Positions 9,363-17,797 of a stretch of DNA of 59,382 bases are shown here, one piece after another. The position numbers and the translations under genes are program-made. Position 1 is the first letter of the stretch. Each line of letters starts with the position of its first letter. The DNA lies in assembly GCF_016919065.1 (NCBI RefSeq), contig NZ_JAFFQA010000031.1, positions 1 to 59,382 of the forward strand, written 5' to 3'. Source of the stretch: Desulfobulbus rhabdoformis (GTDB taxonomy: Bacteria; Desulfobacterota; Desulfobulbia; Desulfobulbales; Desulfobulbaceae). The notes beneath the pieces are model-generated. The model saw nothing but the letters and a program-made list of their open reading frames with translations, was not told the origin of the DNA and did no database searches.

Positions 9363-9719
9363 TTATTTTCCATCCGAAGCAAAGCACGCATCCTTTAAAC
9401 TCGTGATATTCTCACTGAGAGGAGTTTCAAGCCATACCTGTATATTCATCAGACTCTGCACTTTTTCCCAGCAACCAACCTTGACGACGGCCGGAATATC
9501 TCTAACCCCTCCTGTGAGATTTTCCACCTGCTCCTTGATATTTACATCGCGTCCAATCTGTGCCACCTGCTGAACGGCCGTAAAACCTACCCAGAGGATC
9601 AGACCACCCAACAGCAGCATACCGAGACAACCAATGCCAAGAAATATTTTGAGCTTTCGTTTAAGTTGATCATTGGCCTTAAAATTATTAAATGCTTTAT
9701 GTAACTCTGATTGGTTCAT
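9363..9719 (-). CDS. Small single-pass membrane protein
   Basis: A 118-residue protein with one transmembrane helix (about 25-48, KIFLGIGCLGMLLLGGLILW) and an outward-facing C-terminal part with two Cys (in VGCWEKVQ and DACFASDGK) that could form a disulfide. The stop is 10 bases before the ATPase start, so it leads that operon. The family is not recognised; a partner or sensor for the pump is possible. Confidence 0.6.
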   Translation of the reverse strand: MNQSELHKAFNNFKANDQLKRKLKIFLGIGCLGMLLLGGLILWVGFTAVQQVAQIGRDVNIKEQVENLTGGVRDIPAVVKVGCWEKVQSLMNIQVWLETPLSENITSLKDACFASDGK

Positions 9720-9780
9720 GTATTTACCCTTCCTTTTTGTGCCAGATGATATTTGCTTGATGAAACTTCTAATTGGACAG

Positions 9781-10476
9781 CTATTCGCTTTTTATGTCTT
9801 TTTTTCCTGTAATGATTCCTTTTACAAGGTTTTCGTTATGCATTTTACTTGAAACAGCAACTCCAACTATATGTAGACAAATCAAAAACAACATGAATTG
9901 TGCTGACATTTCATGAATGTCACTCCAGATGCTGTCGCCATCATTATCTTTCTTTTCCGAACTGCCGCCCTCAATAGCATCTTTTCCCGCGTTATTACTC
10001 CCTTCATTTTCTTCATCGTCATCATCTTCCTCTTCTTTTTCATCATCTGCATAGGCATTTTCAACAATAGATAATGTACTGCCAAGTCCAAATGAAGGAT
10101 TTTCTCCCTTGGTTGCATAAGCGGCATATCCACTCAGACAGATAAGTATACTGTTTGTAATCAACAGAAGAATCATCCAGGAAGCTGCGGGATTGTGACC
10201 GATATAGTGTGTTGGTTTCCCACCCACGAGTTCTTTCAGGTAGTTTATACCCTTTGCAGGAGAACATATAAAATCACTAAAACGAGCATATTTTGTACCC
10301 CAAAAGCCCCAACATATTCTTGCTATCACAAGCAACAAAACTACATATCCAACATAACGATGAAGAGGTCCTTTATCATCTCCAGTTACATATGCCACAA
10401 AGAAGAGCGGCAATAACGACCAGTGAAAAACTCGTATAAACATGTCCCATACGACTATCTGTTTTTTTTCGCTCAT
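9781..10476 (-). CDS. Cytochrome b561-like membrane cytochrome with acidic loop
   Basis: A 231-residue di-heme-type cytochrome b. The start at 10476 (MSEKKQIVVWD) has GGAG 6 bases upstream and fits the family better than the longer frame from 10497. Hydrophobic helices carry candidate heme ligands: VFHWSLLP, LHRYVGYVV, and a last helix with LICLHIVGVAVSSKMH. This family passes electrons between quinols or c-type cytochromes in the inner membrane. Unusually, the loop before the last helix contains a run of about 15 Asp/Glu (DDEKEEEDDDDEENEG) in a 40-residue insert. A cytochrome c partner is not seen next to it. Confidence 0.85.
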   Translation of the reverse strand: MSEKKQIVVWDMFIRVFHWSLLPLFFVAYVTGDDKGPLHRYVGYVVLLLVIARICWGFWGTKYARFSDFICSPAKGINYLKELVGGKPTHYIGHNPAASWMILLLITNSILICLSGYAAYATKGENPSFGLGSTLSIVENAYADDEKEEEDDDDEENEGSNNAGKDAIEGGSSEKKDNDGDSIWSDIHEMSAQFMLFLICLHIVGVAVSSKMHNENLVKGIITGKKDIKSE

Positions 10477-10493
10477 TTCTTTCTCCAGAAATA

Positions 10494-10673
10494 TCATTGT
10501 GTGTTTCTTTCCGCCCTATCCGTTGCTTTCGAAAATAGCCGACTTGCAGTTTCTTCAGGATCAGCTCCTTCACTCATAATAATCGACTCAATCTTTTTAT
10601 AGGAAACCGTATCGAGCAAGCCGCCGATGGATAACAGAAATCGATCGCAGGGCAAAACATCAACAATTTCAGG
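10494..10673 (-). pseudogene. C-terminal remnant of a PP2C-type protein phosphatase
   Basis: On the minus strand a frame opens just after a TAG (10674-10676) and ends at the TGA 10494-10496, overlapping the cytochrome leader. It reads PEIVDVLPCDRFLLSIGGLL, DTVSYKKIESII, then SEGADPEETASRLFSKATDR. This matches the end of PP2C/Stp-type phosphatases (GDRFLLCSDGLTDMV, then DPEEAxxRL). The catalytic-site CSDG has become SIGG and nothing upstream encodes the other two thirds, so it is a decayed fragment. No start codon or ribosome binding site supports it as a live gene. Confidence 0.55.
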
Positions 10674-10695
10674 CTAGATGTCCTCAAGAGGCTTA

Positions 10696-12099
10696 TCACG
10701 ACACCGACAGAGGAAGAGTAATCGTAAAACGACTGCCCTCACCCACGATACTGTCCACCATGATCGTTCCATGGTGGCCTTCAACTATTAACTTAACAAT
10801 ATTGAGACCAAGACCCGTTCCATCGCTATTTCTTACGGCGTCAGACCTGTAAAAGCGGTCGAATATTCGGTTCCTGTCTTCTTCGGCGATTCCAATTCCA
10901 GTATCCGAGACCATAACATGCACTGTTCCGTTTTTTTGCATGTAGGAGACATCCACCACACCGTTCTCTTTGTTATACCTCACCGCGTTCTCGATCAGAT
11001 TGAGTAGCGCTTCCGTCAACCTTTCACCATCACCCTGCAGTACAATGTCTTTTAAGGAAGATACGTTGACACTGACGGTCCTCTGCTCGGCCAGAGGTTG
11101 AACCAACCTGAGAGCATTGTCCACGCAAACTTTCAAGGAGACATCTCTTAAAGTAGACGCTGACAGTGCCCCAGCATCGAGCCGTGCTAGCGAAAGCAAG
11201 TCGTTTATAAGCCTACCCATATTGGCGGAGACGTCTTGGATCGTCACAAGAGCTTCACGATACTCTTCCTTGCTGCGATCTTTGAGGAGGAGTACGTCGC
11301 AATGGGCCTTGATCACCGACACTGGTGTCTTGAGTTCATGGGAGGCATCAGACACCAGTCTCCTTTCGGATTCAAAGGCGCTTTGCAGTCTGTCCAGCAT
11401 ATCGTTGAACGATTCCGCAAGTCCATCCAACTCCTGAACTTCAGTTCTGACCACAAGTCTGTTATCGAGACTCCTGTGAGTGATCCTACTGATTGAGGCT
11501 GTGAAGATATCCAGAGGCAAAAGGGAACGTATTATTATCCATCTGTTCATAAGGCAAACGATCAGAATGCTTGCAAGGATAACTATCATCAAAATGTTAC
11601 GGTAGGTATGTATCATCTCAACATATTCCCGGATGCTTTCTGCGACAAATATATCGAAGGACTGACCGTAGGTGCTAAAACTATGGTGAAGCGTTCTAAT
11701 CGGTTCTCTATCTGGCCCTATGGCCATATAGATCTTTTCGTTCTTCTCGGCATCAGAGGATGCAATGTTCCCGGATGCCAGGTCAAAATCACCCTCCACC
11801 ATGGATGGAGAGGCTGCCAGGAGAAGGCCGTTCATCAGTACTTTATAGTAGTGGCCGGATCTCGGTAGGGAATATTCACCGAGCATGATTTCCGAAAGCT
11901 CAATTTCTATGTTGTTGTTCTCTTCATGCAAAAGCCCGGTGATGAGTTGTTCTTTTGAGTGGAGCGACTGGTCGACCGATTCCAGTAGGATCTGTTCAAC
12001 TTCATGATATAAAAATACACCCAAGGAAAGAAGCAGGGTAACAATGAAAGAGAAAGACCACGCAAAGAGTCTGCCTTTAATCGATCTCAGCCAGATCAT
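10696..12099 (-). CDS. Sensor histidine kinase (OmpR-type partner)
   Basis: A 467-residue membrane kinase. Two transmembrane helices (about 12-32 and 168-187) flank a periplasmic sensor domain of about 135 residues. HAMP (about 188-240) and the HisKA domain follow, with the phosphoacceptor H254 in SDASHELKTPVSVI. The ATPase domain has N box NLIENAVRY, G1 DTGIGI and G2 GTGLGLNIV. It overlaps the response regulator gene by 4 bases and is cotranscribed with it. The periplasmic signal is unknown; the nearby DUF5666 and cytochrome b genes are plausible targets. Confidence 0.93.
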   Translation of the reverse strand: MIWLRSIKGRLFAWSFSFIVTLLLSLGVFLYHEVEQILLESVDQSLHSKEQLITGLLHEENNNIEIELSEIMLGEYSLPRSGHYYKVLMNGLLLAASPSMVEGDFDLASGNIASSDAEKNEKIYMAIGPDREPIRTLHHSFSTYGQSFDIFVAESIREYVEMIHTYRNILMIVILASILIVCLMNRWIIIRSLLPLDIFTASISRITHRSLDNRLVVRTEVQELDGLAESFNDMLDRLQSAFESERRLVSDASHELKTPVSVIKAHCDVLLLKDRSKEEYREALVTIQDVSANMGRLINDLLSLARLDAGALSASTLRDVSLKVCVDNALRLVQPLAEQRTVSVNVSSLKDIVLQGDGERLTEALLNLIENAVRYNKENGVVDVSYMQKNGTVHVMVSDTGIGIAEEDRNRIFDRFYRSDAVRNSDGTGLGLNIVKLIVEGHHGTIMVDSIVGEGSRFTITLPLSVS

Positions 12100-12770
12100 T
12101 GCTCCCCCTTCAAGACATAACCAGCACCCCTTACCGTCACAATCAATTGCCTGTCATAGCCCTTATCTATCTTATTTCTAAGGTAATTGACGTAGACATC
12201 AATAATATTGCTGTCCAAATCGAAATCCGTGTCATACAGATGCTCAGTCAGTTCCGTTCTGCCTATCACCCGGCCACTGTTCAATGCGAGATATTCGAGG
12301 AGATTGTATTCCTTGGCGGACAGATTGATCTCCTTTCCCGACCTGGTTACCGTCTTGGCATTCATATCCAAGGACAGATCATCTATAACTATGACGGGAG
12401 ACGCCTTACCCATGCTTCTTCGTATAACGGTGTTCAAGCGTGCCAGTAGCTCTGAAAAATCAAATGGCTTTACAAGGTAATCATCAGCCCCGAGGTTCAA
12501 ACCTCGTACCCTGTCCTCAAGCTCTCCCTTTGCCGTCAGCATCAGGACCGGAACCCCTATCTTTTTTGCCCTGAGTTTATTGAGAACAGTAAGACCATCG
12601 ACCTTTGGAAGAAGTATATCGAGAAGTACGGCATCGTATGGATAGGTTCCAGCCATAAAGAGTCCATCTTCACCGTCAAGGGCCACATCGACGACAAAAC
12701 CGCTCTCCTCCAGTCCCTTCTTCAAAATCGCGGCAAGTCTTTTCTCATCTTCAATGACAAGAATTCTCAT
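12096..12770 (-). CDS. OmpR/PhoB-family response regulator
   Basis: A 224-residue regulator. The receiver domain (1-115) has the acidic pocket E7/D8, the phosphorylated D51 (VLLDILLPKVDGL), T79 and K101. The winged-helix DNA-binding domain (about 128-222) ends in YDRQLIVTVRGAGYVLKGEQ, the typical OmpR wing. It precedes its kinase and overlaps it by 4 bases. It follows the DUF5666 gene by 74 bases on the same strand, suggesting one transcript or a regulated neighbour. Confidence 0.95.
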   Translation of the reverse strand: MRILVIEDEKRLAAILKKGLEESGFVVDVALDGEDGLFMAGTYPYDAVLLDILLPKVDGLTVLNKLRAKKIGVPVLMLTAKGELEDRVRGLNLGADDYLVKPFDFSELLARLNTVIRRSMGKASPVIVIDDLSLDMNAKTVTRSGKEINLSAKEYNLLEYLALNSGRVIGRTELTEHLYDTDFDLDSNIIDVYVNYLRNKIDKGYDRQLIVTVRGAGYVLKGEQ

Positions 12771-12844
12771 AACGCCTCACCCTTCTATATGCGTTTTCGT
12801 CATGGCCAAACCCTTCATTGCCCTTTCACCCTTTAGTGTAACGC

Positions 12845-13411
12845 TTATTGTGTCTTTATCCGGCCGGCCTGAAAAGTCTCTCCCGATTTGACACCAACTA
12901 CTTCCACCAGAGCTCCAAGAGTAGCTCTGCCATTTTTTTCTTCTATTATTGTGTCTTTTAAGACAAGAACCTCCTCGCCCCCAATAATCCAGGTACCCAG
13001 ATTCCCTTTTGGTATTTTTTCTACCTTGCCGGTGATTTTCTGTTCAGTTATTCCGTGTGAAGCATTCGATTTTGCTCTTTTGACTTCTACTTTTTCTACA
13101 GTAAAGGTGTTATCCAATTTTATGCCTCTAATTTCGACATAAGCACCGGGCTCAATTAACCCATGTTTTTGCTCTAGGCGGGTTCTCTCCGTTACAACAA
13201 ATTCTCGTCCATTAACGATCCATATCCCCGCTAGTCCAGCATCTGGAAGTTTCTCTACTGTACCGTAAATTTTACTCCGATATCCCGCAGGGTGATGCGT
13301 ACCATCGCCTATTCGTTTGCCATGCTCAAAATCATCTTCGCTGCTGAATACCGGCCAAGCCATACAAGCAAGGACAAACCCCATTAACAAAGTGATCATT
13401 AAGGTTTTCAT
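12845..13411 (-). CDS. Exported protein with two DUF5666 repeats
   Basis: A 188-residue protein starting at 13411 (MKTLMITLLMGFVLACMAWP), where GGAG lies 5 bases upstream and a clean signal peptide results; the longer frame from 13477 adds an implausible N-terminus. Two tandem DUF5666 units can be seen, KIYGTVEKLPD to VEKVEVKRAK and KITGKVEKIPKG to FQAGRIKTQ. These OB-like beta repeats occur in periplasmic proteins of unknown function. Its position ahead of the two-component genes suggests it is a regulon member. Confidence 0.75.
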   Translation of the reverse strand: MKTLMITLLMGFVLACMAWPVFSSEDDFEHGKRIGDGTHHPAGYRSKIYGTVEKLPDAGLAGIWIVNGREFVVTERTRLEQKHGLIEPGAYVEIRGIKLDNTFTVEKVEVKRAKSNASHGITEQKITGKVEKIPKGNLGTWIIGGEEVLVLKDTIIEEKNGRATLGALVEVVGVKSGETFQAGRIKTQ

Positions 13412-14185
13412 AATCGCTCCAAGAGATTTAATAATAAGAGCCGTTTTTTCGAAAAACTTTCTTCGTATTTCATACACCTTCTCTTACATACGACCTCTTT
13501 TCGACCAAAATGACGATTACAGAAGAAAGGATCCCCTCTATGCCTCGTAAAGGCATTAATTATCTTATTGGTGCTACTTCTCACTTCCGCTAACTACACC
13601 TCTCGCGTCGTACCCAACATGTACTATTTTAGTTGGCGCAAGTAACCTCCCCCTATGAGTATGAGCCTGACGCAGTTTGTGGCCAAATAATTCAAAGTCA
13701 GTTCAATCCAATATAAATAAAAAAAATGAAGCAGTAGAATACGAATGCAAAGTTAATGTTCAGTTCCGTAAAATTTATACCTTTGATTTCAAAATAACAT
13801 GAACAGGATTAAAGGAAGATTAAAGCCTGTTCTTTTTTCATCGAACGCTAACTTTATTTGGCCGAAAGAGAATCAGGGGACATTTGCCCTCAGCTCACAA
13901 ATCTAAAAATATCAGAAAGATAGGCTCAGTTTTACAGATTGACATAATCCGCAGATCATGTTTTGTCTTAATGCTTGATCGTGTTGCGGAAAAAGTAAGG
14001 GGTAGTTTAAGGAGGTATGGGGTGGCTGTAAGTTTAAAAAGGGGTTCCACAATTCACAGATCAAATCACCAGCGAAGTCGGCGACAAACTCGGCAAAATA
14101 ATCACAAATGGATATTTATTTACCACTTAAACAATTCTCAAAGGGTTTTGGAGAATTGGTTTTGAATTTGCAGAAATATTTAAAA
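13412..14185 (+). other. Gene-free stretch left of the DUF1670 unit
   Basis: This AT-rich stretch of about 770 bases has no convincing gene. A 93-codon frame on the plus strand (13884-14165) starts with TTG, lacks a ribosome binding site and looks random. A short pair GGGGACATTTGCCC lies near 13876. It presumably holds the promoter of the DUF5666 and two-component genes on its left side, though none is clear. Confidence 0.4.
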
Positions 14186-14218
14186 AGGGCGTATGCCCTG
14201 AAGGGTTATTTACCCTGC
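14186..14218 (+). repeat. Left terminal inverted repeat of the DUF1670 unit
   Basis: It begins AGGGCGTATG and ends TACCCTGC, and matches the reverse complement of 15961-15989: the first 10 bases and last 8 are identical and the middle is similar with a 4-base length difference. It contains two small hairpins, GGGC-GTAT-GCCC and AGGGT-TATTT-ACCCT. It lies just outside the stop of the second DUF1670 gene. Confidence 0.65.
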
Positions 14219-14222
14219 CAGG

Positions 14223-15041
14223 TTAGAAAGGGATGTCATTGAAGATGCTCCCATCTTTCCCTATCTGTTCATTGATAGCAACCTGATTTTCTTCTATCAG
14301 GTTTACATATTCAAACACAAGATTCTCGCTGACCTTGGCGACAAAAGCCGTATCTTTCGGTGTAAGTCCCCTCTGAAGACAGGCAAGAATGCGTTTATAA
14401 TCTTTGACATACCGAGTTATTGCCTCCGGTGAATGGTTGGTTTCTCTGGCTGTTTCCTGAACCGATTTTCCTTCGACGATCATCTTGTAACAGATCTGCC
14501 GTTTATGGGTGACGGACCGTCCCATATCATGGATGGTTCCTCGCCGTGGCACAAGAGTTTGATGTTCTTTTTCCCATTGTCGTACATAGTTGGAAATGGT
14601 TGCCGGACTCAAGCGCATCATGGTTGCAACATCGACCCCGGTTAGAACCCCGCCCTGTTCTTTTGCCTGATGAAAAAGTCTGATCGTTGCCCGTTGACGG
14701 GTCTGCTTTTTTCTTTCTCCCTTAAGGGCTGCCTCTATGTCCTCAGGGGCGATCATATCAACGAAGACCGGCTTGATCTTCGTCTTTATCATAGATTTTC
14801 CATAGGCAGCATGCTCTTTTTCGTCAACTGCAGGCCACATCACCTGTCCCATGCGCAGATGGGTGTTTGCCGGATAGAAGTCATCAACCAGTTTCTGGAT
14901 ATTGTTGACTATTACCTGTCGAGTCAAATGACCGCCCATCTGCGGGCATTGCTGTTCGAAGAAAAGAGACAGAGCAGAAGCAAACGTCTTTTTCTGCAGT
15001 GGACCGAACTGCGCCTCAAGGCTGGAAATGGAAGATTTCAT
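14223..15041 (-). CDS. DUF1670 protein, second of a pair
   Basis: A 272-residue protein of the DUF1670 family. The N-terminal part contains the shared GQVMWPAVDEKE element. The C-terminal part has helix-turn-helix-like stretches (VATMMRLSPATISNYVRQWE and VQETARETNHSPEAITRYVK) around the family motif VPRRGTIHDMGRSVTHK. The start has GGAAGGAGG 5 bases upstream and overlaps the stop of the first DUF1670 gene (ATGA). It is a diverged paralogue of that gene. The family's function is undefined; DNA binding is likely from the two helix-turn-helix stretches. Confidence 0.8.
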   Translation of the reverse strand: MKSSISSLEAQFGPLQKKTFASALSLFFEQQCPQMGGHLTRQVIVNNIQKLVDDFYPANTHLRMGQVMWPAVDEKEHAAYGKSMIKTKIKPVFVDMIAPEDIEAALKGERKKQTRQRATIRLFHQAKEQGGVLTGVDVATMMRLSPATISNYVRQWEKEHQTLVPRRGTIHDMGRSVTHKRQICYKMIVEGKSVQETARETNHSPEAITRYVKDYKRILACLQRGLTPKDTAFVAKVSENLVFEYVNLIEENQVAINEQIGKDGSIFNDIPF

Positions 15042-15898
15042 GTGTTCCTCCTTCCGCTCGGCCCATGCTTTTTTTTGAAATCAATGTTCTTATAGTAAAC
15101 CCGGCCTCGGGCCTCAATCTCGGCAATTTTTTCCCGATAGGCCCGATCTTCACAGGCATCGGTGTGCAGAGCAAGATAGGTATTGACGGTGTGGAGGGAA
15201 ACGCCGACGACCAGGGCGGTTTTCAGGTTATTGCGAAAGCGGCGTTGACAGTAAACGACTCGGCAGAAGGTGTCGATATAACGTTCCACTGCTGTCAGGG
15301 AATGCTTAATGGCTCGAGCAATTTCGACAGGTTCTTTTTCTGCCAGAAAGAGGTTTATTGCCTGAACTCTGTGCGTCACACCGGGACCGATGTCTTTCTG
15401 CTGTCCTCGAGTGGGAACCGAAATACCTTGTTTGCGAAGCTCTTGAATATCACGGCGGATGGTTCGGACATCAGTATCAAGGATTTCAGCCAAGTCCTCT
15501 TGAGAAAGAAGGGCTTGTTGTTCCTGTGCCTCAACCGCCATCCGGTTGATCTGTTGCTGGCGCTTGGCAGAACGGCTGTAAAGCCTGCGAACTTCCGTGT
15601 CCTCCTTAGGTTTGATATGGGTCAGAATAATTCTTCGCAGTTTGCAGGATGCTAATGGTTTCCCTGGTGGTTCATTCATATCCACCGCTGTCCAGATCAT
15701 CTGACCAGGCTGCAGGATGTTTCCCTCGCCATGATCGCCAATGGCAAAGATTTCTTTAGCCTTTTCAACAATAACCTCGGATTCGAAAGGCGAACAGTTG
15801 GTTCCATCGGTAATGAGATTGATAAACATGGTCTCAATTGTCTTGAGATTTAACCGGGCTTCATGTAACTCTTTTTGATGGGCGTATGTTTGGATCAT
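15038..15898 (-). CDS. DUF1670 protein, first of a pair
   Basis: A 286-residue protein of the DUF1670 family with GQMIWTAVDMNEPPGKPLAS near residue 65, a DeoR/MarR-like helix-turn-helix (LAEILDTDVRTIRRDIQELR), the family motif VPTRGQQKDIGPGVTHR and a second helix pair (VEIARAIKHSLTAVERYIDT). It has an excellent ribosome binding site (AAAGGAGGT) and is translation-coupled to the following paralogue. Together they look like a two-subunit DNA-binding pair; lying between inverted repeats, they may act in mobility of the unit. Confidence 0.82.
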   Translation of the reverse strand: MIQTYAHQKELHEARLNLKTIETMFINLITDGTNCSPFESEVIVEKAKEIFAIGDHGEGNILQPGQMIWTAVDMNEPPGKPLASCKLRRIILTHIKPKEDTEVRRLYSRSAKRQQQINRMAVEAQEQQALLSQEDLAEILDTDVRTIRRDIQELRKQGISVPTRGQQKDIGPGVTHRVQAINLFLAEKEPVEIARAIKHSLTAVERYIDTFCRVVYCQRRFRNNLKTALVVGVSLHTVNTYLALHTDACEDRAYREKIAEIEARGRVYYKNIDFKKKHGPSGRRNT

Positions 15899-15960
15899 GG
15901 GTTACCTCCTTTAATGGTCGCTCTTGCACACTGCGGTCTTTCAACTACAGTATAGCACGA

Positions 15961-15989
15961 GCAGGGTACCTCTTCCGGACATACGCCCT
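15961..15989 (-). repeat. Right terminal inverted repeat of the DUF1670 unit
   Basis: Its reverse complement begins AGGGCGTATG and ends TACCCTGC, matching the left repeat. It lies 63 bases upstream of the first DUF1670 start, so it could also carry promoter or operator function for the pair. Confidence 0.65.
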
Positions 15990-16146
15990 AATCGGAATTA
16001 GTGCAGGAACCATCAGTCGAAAATCTAATTGTCGGTTAAACGGTAACTGAACTCGACAAGACAAAGTGAAAATTGAAATAACAGATATATCGGGCCCAGA
16101 TAAGAAACTCTCCTTCTTCGCCTCCTCTTAAATTGAGTATATCTAG

Positions 16147-16905
16147 CTATTGCACTTTAGGGCCTATTACTGGAGAAGGCTGCATTCTGAGAGGTTTTTC
16201 AAGGTGACATGTTGCCAAAAGAGCCGTGTTCTGAAAAATTTCCACCGTTGGGCCATCAGCCATTATTTTACCTTCCAGGATAACGATGGTGCGCTCACAG
16301 AGGTCAAGTACCATATCGAGATCATGAGTAGCGATAATCTTGGTATGATGAAAACCAGATAAAAGGTCAATAAGAGAACGACGAGCTCTGGGGTCAAGGT
16401 TTGAGGTTGGTTCATCCATGACAAGAATATCCGGACTCATAGCAAGTACAGTTGCAATGGCAACCGCGCGTTTTTCTCCACCAGAGAGTTTATATGGCGG
16501 ACGGTCTTTGAGATGTTCTGAATTTGTTCTGGATAGCGCCTCTATAACTCTTTCTTCTACTTCTTCTACTGCCAGTCCCAAATTCAGCGGGCCAAAGGCG
16601 ACATCATCGTAGACTGTCGGCATAAAAAGCTGGTCGTCAGAATTTTGAAAAACCATTCCGACCGTTTTTCGAATGTTCTTAATTGTCTTCCGGGTCAGCG
16701 GAAAATCGCCTATTCTTACCTTACCGTTCTGGGGGGTCAGATATCCATTCAGGTGCAATAGCAAAGTCGACTTCCCTGCACCATTGGCCCCAACAACGGC
16801 TACCGATTCACCATGGTGAATACGAAATGAGATCCCGTCTACTGCCTTTGTGCCATCTGCATAAGTATAGCTGAGATCTTGAACTTCGACGATATGATGG
16901 CTCAT
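16147..16905 (-). CDS. cbiO: CbiO, ATPase of the cobalt ECF transporter
   Basis: A 252-residue ABC ATPase that powers cobalt uptake. Walker A GANGAGKST (39-47), Q-loop MVFQNSDDQLFMP (typical of CbiO/EcfA), signature LSGGEKRAVAIA, Walker B ILVMDEPTSNLDP and the switch His in IIATHDLDM are all intact. It shares a base with the cbiQ stop, so the two are coupled. In the CbiMNQO complex it sits on the cytoplasmic face and pairs with CbiQ. Confidence 0.95.
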   Translation of the reverse strand: MSHHIVEVQDLSYTYADGTKAVDGISFRIHHGESVAVVGANGAGKSTLLLHLNGYLTPQNGKVRIGDFPLTRKTIKNIRKTVGMVFQNSDDQLFMPTVYDDVAFGPLNLGLAVEEVEERVIEALSRTNSEHLKDRPPYKLSGGEKRAVAIATVLAMSPDILVMDEPTSNLDPRARRSLIDLLSGFHHTKIIATHDLDMVLDLCERTIVILEGKIMADGPTVEIFQNTALLATCHLEKPLRMQPSPVIGPKVQ

Positions 16906-17714
16906 TAGGTTATTCCAGTAATCAATCGCCCAAACATCGCAGGGATATTATAGCAGCGCATAAGTAGAAGAATTGCAAAACATACTGCAAAAAAAAAGAG
17001 GTCCAGCTTGGCCATTCGTAATGTCTGGCAAACCCGGATATTTCCATCAAATCCGCGGCAAAGCATCGCCAGGTGAATCCGTTGAGCTCTATCAAGAGTT
17101 CTCAGAAGTAGCTGACCTGCCAGATGCATATAGATTCTCATGGCTATCGCTCGTCCATCAAAGGTGCGTAGGGTCATAGCCTGGTACATACGCAGCCCTT
17201 CCTCGAGCAAAACAAAAATATACCGGTAAAGCATCAGCAATTGTACTGCAAAGATCTTTGGCATTCCTAGCTTCACCATGGCGAAGCAGATAGTATTAAA
17301 ACCTGTAGAAGCTATCAAGACTAACACAGCACCGACACAGAGACAAAACCGCAACAATATTGACACAAAGGAAACCCACCCCCCCGTTATGGTAATTGCT
17401 CCCAGAACCATAATCGGTTGCTGATCGAACCAAGGGTTAAAGATACCGACCATGATAGCAAACGGCGATACCAGTACTATTTTTTTCAACAGAAAAGGAG
17501 TCGGGATTTCCGCCAGGTTAATGACAATGATGAGAAAAAGACCAAAAGGTAAGATAGCGGAAATTGTGTATTTATGGAATGAAACAACGCACAATACAAA
17601 AATTGAGGCAACTAAAACTTTTACGCGTGGATCAATTCGGTGAATGACCGTGTCATTGTTCGCCATCTCCTCTAATTTGGTGAGATCAAAAAATGCGGTA
17701 TCAATTTTAGCCAT
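16905..17714 (-). CDS. cbiQ: CbiQ, transmembrane subunit of the cobalt ECF transporter
   Basis: A 269-residue membrane protein with five to six helices. The EcfT-type coupling region includes LRTFDGRAIAMRIY and a later AMLCRGFDGNIR (the A-R-G signature that contacts the ATPase). It lies between cbiM and cbiO on the minus strand and overlaps cbiO by one base. A hairpin terminator-like element (17747-17786) separates it from cbiM. Confidence 0.93.
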   Translation of the reverse strand: MAKIDTAFFDLTKLEEMANNDTVIHRIDPRVKVLVASIFVLCVVSFHKYTISAILPFGLFLIIVINLAEIPTPFLLKKIVLVSPFAIMVGIFNPWFDQQPIMVLGAITITGGWVSFVSILLRFCLCVGAVLVLIASTGFNTICFAMVKLGMPKIFAVQLLMLYRYIFVLLEEGLRMYQAMTLRTFDGRAIAMRIYMHLAGQLLLRTLDRAQRIHLAMLCRGFDGNIRVCQTLRMAKLDLFFFAVCFAILLLMRCYNIPAMFGRLITGIT

Positions 17715-17746
17715 GCAAATTTATCTCTAATTCTATCTAATGCATA

Positions 17747-17786
17747 AAAAATGGCAGGAGAGTCATTCATTCTCCCCTACCATTTT
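17747..17786 (-). terminator. Intra-operon hairpin with T tract between cbiM and cbiQ
   Basis: On the minus strand the arms AAAATGGTAGGGGAG and CTCTCCTGCCATTTT pair over about 15 bp with two G-U pairs, followed by TTT. It sits in the 83-base gap after cbiM, where it could reduce read-through into cbiQO or protect the cbiM message end. Confidence 0.55.
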
Positions 17787-17797
17787 AAAAACGCCTA

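Larger units (their letters stand above)
14186..15989 (-). mobile_element. Putative transposon-like unit carrying two DUF1670 genes
   Basis: A compact unit of about 1.8 kb in which two overlapping DUF1670 genes fill the space between imperfect terminal inverted repeats of about 30 bases (14186-14218 and 15961-15989). Both ends start with the same 10 bases. No DDE, tyrosine or serine recombinase is present; the only candidates for mobilising it are the DUF1670 proteins. A clear target duplication was not found (both flanks show only AA next to the ends). The repeats are seen directly; calling it mobile is inference. Confidence 0.5.

Noticed and set aside
13884..14165. 93-codon frame before the DUF1670 unit
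   Set aside because: TTG start, no ribosome binding site, random basic composition and no family resemblance.
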